The notes under the pieces are model-generated. The model had not been told where the DNA came from. It saw nothing but the letters and a program-made list of their open reading frames with translations, and ran no database searches. A program made the translations under genes and the position numbers. A DNA stretch of 64,000 nt from Rotaria socialis (lineage: Eukaryota; Rotifera; Eurotatoria; Philodinida; Philodinidae), in assembly GCA_905331475.1 (NCBI GenBank), contig CAJNYU010000247.1, positions 3,530-67,529 of the forward strand. Direction: 5' to 3'. Shown here one piece after another: positions 48,250 to 60,200 of the stretch (position 1 is its first letter; each line of letters starts with the position of its first letter).

Positions 48250-48588
48250 AAAGACAAAGACGGAGACAGTAATCATCCATAGACGACAGCATCAAGAACG
48301 CAATGACAAACAAAATCACCTGAAAAACAGAGCAAAAGTGATAAAAAGACAAAAAAAAAGAAAAGAAAAGAGAAAGAGACATTGATCATCAGGGCTTATT
48401 ATTCGTGTCTCGTTTTTATTGTAAATAACAATAATGAGCACAACATATATCGAAATATAATGAACAAGTTTTAGTTGACACAAAACAAGAGAAAAGAAAA
48501 AGAAAACAAGTGTCTACTAGTATATTCATAGAATATCAAATCCAATTATCTAGACAAACGATGAATCATATTGTTCAGCATTCTATAC
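45583..48588. other. 3-kb divergent spacer rich in simple repeats
   Basis: It lies between the starts of Tob (-) and the CFAP20-like gene (+). Contents are purine-rich GA/AAG tracts, (TA)n runs at about 46460-46473 and 47083-47101, a (TA)n-(TG)n tract at 47830-47861, (AC)n at about 47998-48012 and a long (AT)n at 48209-48243. Frames such as 46493-46741 and 48152-48382 are low-complexity translations of these repeats and not genes. Long 5' UTRs or distal enhancers of Tob are possible but not visible. Confidence 0.6.
48209..48243. repeat. (AT)n microsatellite, about 17 units
   Basis: An uninterrupted AT dinucleotide run in the Tob/CFAP20-like spacer. It can fold back on itself and is likely length-variable. 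Confidence 0.95.
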
Positions 48589-49857
48589 ATGTTTCGTCAA
48601 ACATATCAATCAGGTCTTTTATCTATACTCTCAAGTCAAGGATCAAAGCCATTTCAAACTTGGATATGTAAAGCATCAAATGGATATATTAAACGAATTA
48701 CTGATGACGATACGAATTCACTTGTACTTGAACTTATTTCAAATAATGTTAGGTAGAAAACTGTTGTTCTAATTAAGTTTATGTATAGAAATCGTTTTTA
48801 GTGCAACTTATGTGACATGTCCATGTTGTCCATATGACTCACTTGGTATTAAAATGCAATATTTAAATTTATATGTAAAAAATTTACGTCGCTATTTTGT
48901 TATGGAAATCGAAGTGAATATTAGTTCCTAATTAAATGAAAGATTGTTGTTTTATTTTGCTATTCTTTTAATTTTCAAGGTTTTAGATGGTAAAAATATG
49001 CATCGACGTTTTAAAATTTCAACATTTGCAAGTAAAACTAAAATTGGCCCATTTGGTACGCATTCACCATTAAATTGGATTGAAGGCTGGAATCGTTTAA
49101 CACTTAATCTTGAATCATTTACGAAAACAGTTTACGGAACAAATTATGTTGAATGTCGACGAATCACAGTAGGAAAAAAAAGAATTTTCAGTTAGACAAA
49201 CAAGAATAAGTCTTAAAAAAAACTATAGATTCATGCAAATTGTCGTATTCGGCGTGTATTTTTTGCTGATCGAGTATAAAGATTGGAAATAATAATAATA
49301 TTTAATGAATTAAATGAATTGTTTTAGGAATATAAAGAAGAAGAATTACCTTTAGATTATCAAATTCGATGTCATATTGATAAGCTAAAACATTCAGTAC
49401 CTAAACAACGAATGCTTCCAGTCAATCGATCAAAAAATGAGCGAAATCAATTAAAAAAACTTCTTGCAACACCATCAAATTTAGTAAAATATTTTAAATT
49501 AAAAACTAACGAGGAATCATTCTCTTTCAATAGGCACACGTACAAAATGATTTAACGGATTCTAATAAGGATGAAGTCAAAAATCAATTTGTCAACATCG
49601 AAGATATACCAAGTACTGAACAAATAATTAATGTTCCACAAGGTTCAATGGCGTCGGATGTTCAAAAAGTAGAAGACTTGAATGATACGGATGGAAATTC
49701 AGATATTGAACAAATTCCTCCTAACCAACAAACAATACAGGAAGGCGAAGAAGCGAACATGAATAATCTGAGCAATCTTAATCTTGATTTCGAACAGGTT
49801 AGTTGCATAAAAGCGTCAAAAGAAAACTCGGATTTCATATCACAATTAGGCGTGTGA
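48589..49857 (+). CDS. CFAP20-like protein with acidic C-terminal extension
   Basis: CFAP20 (Bug22) is an axoneme and centriole protein that affects ciliary beat and tubulin modification. Six exons (48589-48752, 48802-48913, 48980-49168, 49229-49273, 49328-49483 and 49534-49857) give 329 residues. Residues 1-~190 follow the CFAP20 domain closely: [75 protein letters not shown]. The rest is a Gln/Asn/Glu-rich extension not found in true CFAP20, which is about 193 residues and almost invariant in animals. I therefore call it a diverged paralogue. The last exon may instead end at CAG|GTTAGT (49798) and continue downstream, but I see no partner exon. Confidence 0.85.
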
Positions 49858-51431
49858 CAGCTAGCATTTCAATGATTCGTAAGGGCAAAAAAAACAAATT
49901 AATATAGTAATAAGGTCATTTTTTTGCCACTGTAATCGAGTAAACAATTCTGCTTCTTTTTTGCGTGGGCTAAGTTCTTGAATGGTTTCTCTATAATATC
50001 CGATTGATTGATGAGAGCTCTATTCTGGGATACAAAGAACGATGAATGACTGAAAATGAATAGCACATTTTTGTTTTTGTGAGCATTATAGACATCGTTG
50101 ACATACTCTTTGTGTTTATATCTTTTGATAGTGCACTTTTGTTTTCATCCGCTCTGCATATCTATGTATTGTAATATGTGAATAAGTGTTTCCTATCGTT
50201 TGAAAATAAAATAAAAACCATAATATCTATTCTATGATTAACAGACGAACAAATTTCTTCTTTCGATTCAGTAGAAAAAACTATCGGAATCATTTGAATG
50301 GCCTTTTTTTATATTTAAACTTGCTAGCAAGAAATTTTGTTTTTGTATCTTAAAATAGAAATCGTATGGTAGTATCAGTTTGTCGACATAATTTCCTTTA
50401 TGACATACTAGCTATTTTTACTATTAAAAATTTTGGAAGTACATGCAAACACTGAGAGCATCTTTTTAATATAAATAACATTTCTCTTTGATCAATTATA
50501 TCATGTTTTCAACTATTCAAGTAGAATATTTCAATATTTTCGACTAGACAAGTTTTTTTCTTTAGAGTAAACCGTTTGATATTAAAAATAAAACTGTCAA
50601 GAAATCTTCACATATGTCCCCTCGAGCTTTCGATGATTGCTTGGCTTATGGGCTCAAGATAATCTTCAAAATCAAAGCCTTGAAAGAATTCACATGTCAA
50701 TTGAGATTTGAATAAGCGCTACTTAACAATCCAAACCTTCAAAAAACAAAACTCATATTTAGATTTGAAAATTAACGCATACACAGTATTTGACTAGTCT
50801 AACTTTCAGAGAAGAAATAAAAAGGTTTCTTCAAACTCCATACGTATATAGGTTTAGATCGAAGTTTACACACATTTTCTGAGTACTTCAATTGTATAGA
50901 CTAGTCTCAGTGAACACTAGAACGCTACATTATTAATATTCAATAATAAATCCTTGCTGTCATACACCTAGAAATACGCGAGAAAACAAGACTTGATCTA
51001 TTTATTTTTCTTTTATTAGAAATCTTTCGATGATATAAATGTATCATCGAATGCTTATCGTCAACGATTCTTCGATCTATTTCATCGACAATATCCCAAT
51101 TGATTTTTTCTTTCTTTTGTTCCGTTTTTTGATTGAATATCGAAAAATGAAATAAAAACAAACAAACAATCAAATAATTAATGAAAAACAAGTGAACGTC
51201 ACGTTTATGAAAATATACAAGTATATAAGTGAAGTAACAGGAGCAAAAATATTGGAGGAGAAATAGACGTCAAACGAGTTAGAAATTATACAAAACACAC
51301 GCACGCACGCACGCATGCACACACATACATAGATATGTTCTATTAATGGTGTTCTAGCTCGCTTTTAGTGAGTTTAGATACTATTGCAAGTTTAATAAAC
51401 CTGAAAAGAAAATTCTTGTTGTTTTGTTTTA
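49858..51431. other. Intergenic between CFAP20-like and myosin 3' ends
   Basis: This is a convergent gap holding both 3' flanks. I see no gene. The frame at 50940-51191 lacks any domain. A short (ACGC/ACAC)n-like tract lies at about 51295-51327. Confidence 0.5.
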
Positions 51432-54400
51432 TTAAAGATAAGTTGTAACAGTTACATCCTGACGTTGTGAATGTGGTCTTGATTGTCCTCCTCCGGAAGA
51501 TGGCGGAATCTAAAAACAAAACAAAACTTTTGAATAATCATAAACTACAGAGTTTACTTGTTGAGAATTATGATGATTGAAATGATAGATATTTGCTGTT
51601 AACGATGGTGATATACCATTTCTTGATACCGGTGGTGAAGCAAGATAACCTGCTTGAACAGGTACTGTATGTTGTGGTACATGATGTTTATGAACGTTGA
51701 CTTGATTTAAATAGGGTTGTTGAAGTTGTTGTTGACGATGAAGATGATCTGAGCCATTCACCATAGTTGGTTGAACAGCTTTAACAAAACAAAATTCAGA
51801 TACCTTATTAAATTTTAAATTTTCTAATTCTTACTTGAACCCGTTGAAACATAGGGTACATATGTAAAATTTTGTTGTTGTGATCGATTTCCTCCTCCGT
51901 TCGATGTTAAACTATTAACATTACTACTATTGTTCACTTGTTGAATCCATCGTAAAATAGGATCTTCAACTATAGCTGGAGGAGGTCTAAATGCTGATGA
52001 ATTAGGCGGAGGAGGATGATGATGGCTATTATGATTATTATTATATTGAGGATGTCCGTTTGTTTTATTTGGTGGTTGTTGCTGTTGTTGTTGTTGTTGT
52101 TGTTGTTGTGCATAAGCTGGGTGCTTCATAAAATTTGATGATGATGAATGAAGTGATACACGTGAACCAAACATATCCATAGGTGGTTGATTTAAATTTG
52201 TTGTTTCCGATGCACCTATAGAAGATAAATTGAGCATTGATTGATGAAATTGTGGTATTGTTTGTTGATGTTGATGTTGATGTTGACGCATTATTAAGCC
52301 GTTTGCAGATGATGGACCACTCGGATTTGTTATTCCAACATGTACGCCTGGTTTATGTACTGATTCTGTTCGTTTTATGTTTGGCACCGGTGGTGGTTGT
52401 TGATTTTTATATATCATGCCATTGGAATTCGTTATGCCAAGCGGATGAATTATATTTTGTGTTGCTGCGATTGGATGGTGAAAATTATTTCCATTGATTT
52501 GATTCGATGATAATTGTATAGAAGATTTCATAAGTTTTGTTTGCTGAGATATATGAGGTTTAAATGCACTGTTACCATTCTGCTGATGAATATTAATATC
52601 TGATTGCGTGAACACAGTTGAGCGACTCATTTGAGACGGATGAATAACCGATGGTTTTATAAGATTATCTGGAAAGAATAGAAAAATAAATTTTATCTGA
52701 GATAATGAAAAAACAAATTTACTTGGTTGTTTTGCACCAGATATTTGCTGTTGCTGGTTATTATGATTATTAATTGATGTTCGATTTGGTGAGAGTGATT
52801 TAATATTATAATTATCATACGATATATTTGATTGTGTTGATGGTTGTTCAGGTTCAGGTTCTTCTTTTAATACAGAATTTTGATCTGATGATGGAACGAA
52901 ACGAAAACGTGGTCTTGCTGTTGGTGCTGGCTGAAATTGTTTATTAGTCGATAGCTTATCAATAGACGTTAAATCAATTAAACTAGCACTTGTGCCGTTC
53001 GATGATAATGATGATGTATGATTTGTTTTATCGAGCAACGCTGAAAGACGTGCTTGAGGTGATAATTTTTTCCATGATGGAATATTACTTAAATCTTCTG
53101 TTGATGTTGCTGTTGCAGTCGTTTGTACAGATACTAGACGAGGTACTTTAGGTTGTAGGAGTGGTTTTGACGATGAACTTATCTCATTTAGATTGTTTTC
53201 TGATGTATAACGGCGAACATTATTGGTGGAAGCATTCGTTACACCTGATGTCATTTGTTCAAAACGGCAGCGTATATTTTGAAATTGATGAAAGTGTGAT
53301 GCATGAATATCTACTGGCCGTTGTGGAACTTTTTGAGATGATGTAGAAGATGTTGATGAGCTCGTATTACTTGAAACATTTCCCTATTGTGAAAGATTTT
53401 TAGCAATTAATTATTTTTTGTGAGCTACCAAGGGCAATATAAATTTAAAGAAAAAGAATTCTTGATCCAGAAAGACATTATGTTGTATAGACCCGTTTGA
53501 TCACAATGTTTTCGTTTTAAATTTCCAGATATGCGAGTAAATTCTGTATGTCAAAGATATTCTTTTGAAATTTTATGATTATTCAGACATTTTTATGTTT
53601 ATCAATGAGAGTCTTCATCCTATCAAAGGCGAATAATGGAATTTGAATGGACAATGATCTGATTCGCTATTTTTTTTTCTAGTAATAGATTGAAAAAATC
53701 TGAACAAGCGACGAAGGATTGTTTTTTTTCTGAGTTCACTACTGAGTTTTGACATTCTAAAGTCTAATTGTTCTAGTCCAAGTAACGAATGGCATATCAA
53801 GTTTTTGTTAGGAAGGTAAGAATGACCTAACCATTTGAACTCTATGCTAAAGTATTAAACTACTTCGTTTGCATAATAGAGACAAAGGAACTACGCAATC
53901 ATTTATCTTTCGAAAAAGTTATTACAGAACTTTTACTAGAAGCCACATAACTAGAAGATCGTATGGCAATGTTCTACGATGTAGAAATGATAATGTTTAC
54001 GACGGCGCTTGACTTAGTCCACTCATTATTTCGTCTCTGATTAATGAACATCTAAAATATCATGAGTTTTAGAATGTAAAACGTCGCAATTTAATAAATT
54101 ATAAACTAACTGAATATATTAATTCATCGAACTTGAAAATTTTATCAACCTTACATATCGACATTTATTCTATGCCTACCGAATTCCATAAATAAGCTAA
54201 ATATTTCTCTAATATTCGAGTTATTCAACATTCTTGCCATGGTTTCCTTCGACGATAAAATATCAAACAAATAAATTAACCGTTCCTCGTTTGAGAAATT
54301 AACGGCAATATAATCAATCGATCATTGATTTTCTCAATATTTCAGGATTTTAATCTCTCGGATAAGTTTAAAGTATCTTCAATAACTTAACTTACATCAA

Positions 54401-57218
54401 ATTCTTGTTTAACGTGTTGAACTGATGTAGTTCCATTAGTATGAGAAATTGGTTTTACTTGAGGAATATTCGTAGATGTAGTTAATGATTTTCGACCTAA
54501 TTCAATTGAAGATATAATTTAACTTTCTTCAAAAACAAAAATTAATCATAACTCATTAATTTACTCTTATTTTCAGCATTTGTCTCTTGATCACTAAGGT
54601 ATGGATCAATAAGTGAATCGAAGTAGTTCATTGTTTTTTCAATTTGTTCTTCATCGGCATCGTTCGCTTTCGGTTGGACATTTTGTTTTAATTTACGCTT
54701 TTTATCATATTGACAGTGATTATCCATTTTCGTTTTATATAATTGACCGGTTAATGCAATATCATCACAAAATTTTCGTATAAATACTAATTGTAATTGA
54801 TGAACTTCGCGAAGACGACTATATTTGCGTCGAGCTAGCCAACCACGTAAGACTATATAGGCAAAAACAGCAAAAAAAAAGATACGATTACGAAATCGAT
54901 ATTCGATTTTTTTTCCTTTTGTTGTAAGTGCTTTTAAAGAAAGAGAAATGTTGATCAATCAAATGAATCCTAAAGCTCAGAGGATGAGGAGGAATTTTAA
55001 TGTAATTGAAATAAGAAATTATAAAATTGCTCGACTTAGCTGTTGTTTTCTTTTTCTATTAACGCGTATCAATATACTGTTTGATAATGGATTAATAAGA
55101 GACGTCCTTTAGGCTTAATGCGAAGCTATGACTATTGATGAAATCTTTTTATACTACCTGACGTTTGTTCAATGTTATCATTTCGTATGTGTAATGTTTC
55201 TACGAAACGCTTTAATTTCTTCATTCAAATCGTTTTCTTTTTGTTTGAATGAAAAAATAATTGGTAATTTTATCACTAAAGAGTTTAGCAAAAATAATAA
55301 GCAACTCAATGCGCGTATGTGTTACTGAACGACTGACTAAGAAAGCAAGATTAAGGATCAAATGACGACGACCTTCTCTATGAAAATGAGAACGAACAGC
55401 GAAGAAAACGATATGTTGTTTTCATTTTCACCCTTTGCCTGCAGTCTTATCTATTCTTTTTTTGTTTGGCGTTTAATGAGTTCATGAGTCCATTGTACGA
55501 GTATGTATAAATTGAACGTGTATACTCTTTCCTATCGATCATAAACGAGATTAGATTCATTGATACCGTTCGTCTGTCTGTCGGTTTTATCAATCATTTT
55601 CTCTCTCATTGGTGCTGTCTATCAATTTAATGGCATCCAAGCATTACCATAAACATATACGTACCTTTCTGGCAAACATTGACTTTTTTCTCGTATTGTA
55701 CAGCTAAGTTATGAAGTTGATCAGAGTGCCAATAACGAAATAGTAATTTTGTACGACCAACCTTAAATCAAAAGAACAAACAAAATAAAAGAAAAATCAT
55801 GTCAATCTCCATGCACATGATCAAGTGTGTCTTTTCTATTTATGGCAAGAGAACTTTCTTTTAGGACTGCTTGTTTCTCCTTTTCTTTTTACTTTAAATA
55901 GAACAGAAGAAGAAGAAGAAGGGAGAAAAAAACGTGTTAGACTCACTTTATAATTGTCAATTCCGGCCCGTTTTAAACATTCAATCGCCCGATCACGGCT
56001 ATACGTTAGTGATGATAATGATAACTCTTTTGACCGGTCATCGGTAGTAATCGGTAGTAGGCATAGAACGAGAGCATTGTATCTAATATGAACAAACGGA
56101 TAGAAATAAATATAAAAAAAAAAAGAATAAGAAAAGTCATAAATCATATCGACACGAGTAAATGTGAATTATGATGAGGGTAATAAATTGCTCAATCATT
56201 GATTATGACGTAAAACAAAACAACAAGACAAAATATTTCGTTTCATGTGAGACTTTTCATGATGCGGTGCACATGGAAAATTATTGTGTCTAAAAAACGA
56301 CGATGGTTGCTTTCTACCAAATTGCACATAAACGATACAATTTCACTTTAGGGTTTCTTTTTGCATCTGTGAATTTATATACTCTACTCTTTTTTTTTCT
56401 TCATCCATCCAAAGAAGGAGAAAAAAATTTCGTGTGTCGAGTATTCACAACTATTTGTTACACATACACACACGAAATAAAAAGAATATTTTATGTATAT
56501 ATGAAGATCAGTTTCATCGTTTGTCCGTCTCTTGTATCCATTGAATGATAATCAAAAGCGATACAAGCACCTGCTGTATCAACTGTCTGATGTCAAAAAA
56601 AAAGAAGGAAAAAAATTGTAGGTGGAGAAAAGAGTAGACATATATATCTACAATGACATTTACAATATGCATATGTGTTGTCTCTACGGTTCGGTCTTAA
56701 ATATACACGAGTAATATTGTCTCACCTATGTAGAAATTCATCGAATTGAATTCTTAATGGGTATCCTTTCTTTCGGATTTCACACATTTGAAGAACGCCA
56801 GAGTAACGTAATTGACGTGTAACACATGGTACTGTTAATGAAGTTGTTTTATCTCGTAGTTCATTTGGTTTAATACATCGAACAAAATGACATTGACAAA
56901 GAGTCATTTTTTCAATTAATTCTGATAACGAATGCTAAAATAAAGAGATTATGCTTCTTTTTTTTTTGTTGTATGTATTTTGCTTATTGATGCACAACTC
57001 AATTAATGTTTTCTATTGTTCGATTTCAAAGAGAAAATTTTATCTCGATTAACGAGCTGACATTTTGAATGATGCTTTTGATATTCCGGGCTCTTTTTCT
57101 TACTTCTCTAAATTAACTCTTGAATAACCATATGAATCGTTTTATTAATAGAATGATTTATTTCTATGCATTTATTCAACCAGTTCTCTCTCTCTCTCTC
57201 TATGCGTTCTAGACTTGA

Positions 57219-57251
<33 letters not shown>

Positions 57252-60200
57252 AGGTTTGACAAGAAAAAAATATATTTGTATTCATTCGAAGAGTAATATA
57301 GAAGTTAATGAGTTCGAAAAATATACGAAATAAAATGTTTTCGAAAGAGAAAACAGACTTGAATCGTTATTATGATCAAGTTTTTTTGTGGTTAACCTTG
57401 GAGCTCTTTTAAGAGACATGAAAAATATTCATTTAGTATTTTTATTACATTTCTAGCAAATATTTTCATAAATCATTGTTATAAAGAACAATGAACATTT
57501 TTTATTATGGAAATAAAAGCCCTCAAGGACACCCGAGGTAGACGGTGATTTCCGAGGAAATTAACGATATAAGTAATAGTTCTCATGTGTAAAGAAATCA
57601 TTATTATTTTCCTTTTGTATTAAATCAAAAAGAGATAAAGGGGAATGACATTGAAGATTTTCTCATTTCAAAGTATTAAGTTACTATAAAGCACGATTGA
57701 TTAATACATATTTGTCGGAATCGGCATACTTCTACCCGATACATCTTTACCTATTACGACTCTTTTTGACTCATTTAAGGAATAAACCGAAAACAATTTA
57801 TACGTAACGCTTAGTTGAAAATTATAATTTAAATATTCTATTGGAGTAATAGAATACATATGCATGCAAGTTCTTGGCTAGTATGAATTTTTTTTACAGA
57901 GATTAAATATTTGATAAATTTTGACAGAGCGTATTAGTATGCAAGTATGAATCGACCTTGAATAAAAATAAATCTAAATAAGCTTTGACCTAGACCGAAG
58001 AATATGTTCGATGACATAGGAAAGGTACAAAAAAATATGATTTACCGCATTTTTTAAATAATTACTATGGATTCTTATAAGTAAATTAATTTTTAAATTC
58101 CGACTTAAAATTTTGCATCGAGACACACCTTAAAGTGTAGTAAAGTAAATCTTGCTAGAACTTAATTCTAGGTTTGAAAAGTTCGAAAATCAATATTCCT
58201 GAGGACGATAAAGTCATCCATTAAAAAAAAATGTCGTAAAAGTGCAGTACCCTACAGCTACTAAGTTAAGGACAAAAATTGTTTGAAAGTTATTTACAGT
58301 TCATTATTATGTACATCGTTTCTATTCAAAAGCAAACGATCAATTGAAGGACTTCGCTCATTGCACTAAAGCAGTTTGCTAGAAATCGAGTCAAATCAAT
58401 TTAAATCCGGCAGACTATTTCAGATGCCCAGATCATTCAGACAAGCTAATCGTCTAGTGTACATTAGCAGATATCTGATATTAGAGGCATGATGTAATCG
58501 AACAAAACTACGATCAACATCGTCGCTATAGAGTTGTCAATGATTAGTAAATATTTAAGTAAAATTTTAAATATTCACAGAACGATGATAACTGTAGTGA
58601 TTCGACTCACTTTAAAATGAAAGGCAACTGTTCGCATAGCTGTTCCGCCAGTTCTTTCAAATGTATTTCCATTTGATTTTTCTGGTAGTGTTCTACTTGG
58701 CTGTTGTAGATGTGATGAGTGTTTTACACCGTGATTAAACGATACATCATTTCGTTTAATATCTCGGTTAGCATGAAATGTATTCGGATGATGCTGATGA
58801 TTGCGTAATGATGGTGATGCTGGTAAAACACCTTTCTCATTTAAGTTCATACGAAATAATTCTTGAATAATTAAATTATTACTTGCTAAAAGAAGTTGAA
58901 ATCAAAGAAAAATTCTCTTTTGGACTTTGTAGGTGTTTCTTACTTCGAGCAACAAAAACAATTGAATTTGGAAGAAAATCTCGATTTTTTTCTAGTAATC
59001 CAACCATATTATATACAACAGGAGCTGCATAATGACGTATCGTAAATGTTGTACCGCCATCTTTTGGTACGGAATATATATCACGAAATTGTACACCAGG
59101 TCCATGATGAAGTTTCGTTGCTAATGTTTGATCTGTTGCTTGCGGAAAACGACTTTCTTCATCTAATATAGCTAATATACCGGAATGTTTCTACATAAAT
59201 ATACATATACATATTTTTTCGATCAAACGAAATAATTTATATTTACATTAAAAAATGTTTCGATAACAAGATGATTATCTGCATAATTAATATCAATTGT
59301 ATCGATACCTTCGTGTTGACAATCGGAAATTTCCAAATCGTAGATATGTTGATTTAAAAATCGTTGCATATGTTCATTGGTTACATTTATACATAACTAA
59401 GTTAAATAGTTTACATATAGGAAAGTAAATTTCTTTGTTAGATACCTGTTCAAAACTATTTGATTTGAAATTTTCAAAACCAAATATATCAAGCACCGCT
59501 ATGGTATGTGCAGAACTACTAGAAAGAGAAAAAAACAACAAGCAATTAAAAATCTACTTTGTTTTGAGGAGTGTTGAAATTTATCAACACAGATGAGAAA
59601 GACCTTGTTGAAGTGATTCATCAAACTTTTTATTCACAAAGAAATTATCATTCTGTGGTATGAATCGGTGTTAAGATAAGACCACTGGATTTTTTCTTAA
59701 ACATATGCAAAATATGAAAAAAAAACAAGAGACCAATTTAAATTTAATCGCTCTTGAATTGACAAGATACGAAAACTTATCAATCACAGTTCTTTTCACT
59801 ACAAGTGTTTCAATTCATATAGCTATAAAATATCTGCAGTTTTGAAGTACTTCGATGAAGTATAATAGAATTAATCGCTTAAATAACTCTAGTGCATGAA
59901 CAATAATCGATTCGACGAATTATAAGACTCCTAGAAAAAATGATTGCCGTTGCTCTTGAACTCGAATCAGCACGAGGTCAAATTAGTCTCAATACACAAT
60001 TTATCAATGAAGAAAAATCAATTGATAAACTTCTTCTGTATATTCTAATGGAGACTGTTATAAACGAGCATTGTTTACATTCAAGTAAACTTCAAGGTCG
60101 CATTGACTAAATAGCAACATTTAAATTCCAAATGCCTATGGCGTATACTGTACAAGGTGATGGATTTTGTTCGTATTGACAAAACAATGTGAAATAGGCG

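Noticed and set aside
46493-48382. Several frames in the Tob/CFAP20-like spacer
   Set aside because: They are low-complexity translations of purine or dinucleotide tracts.
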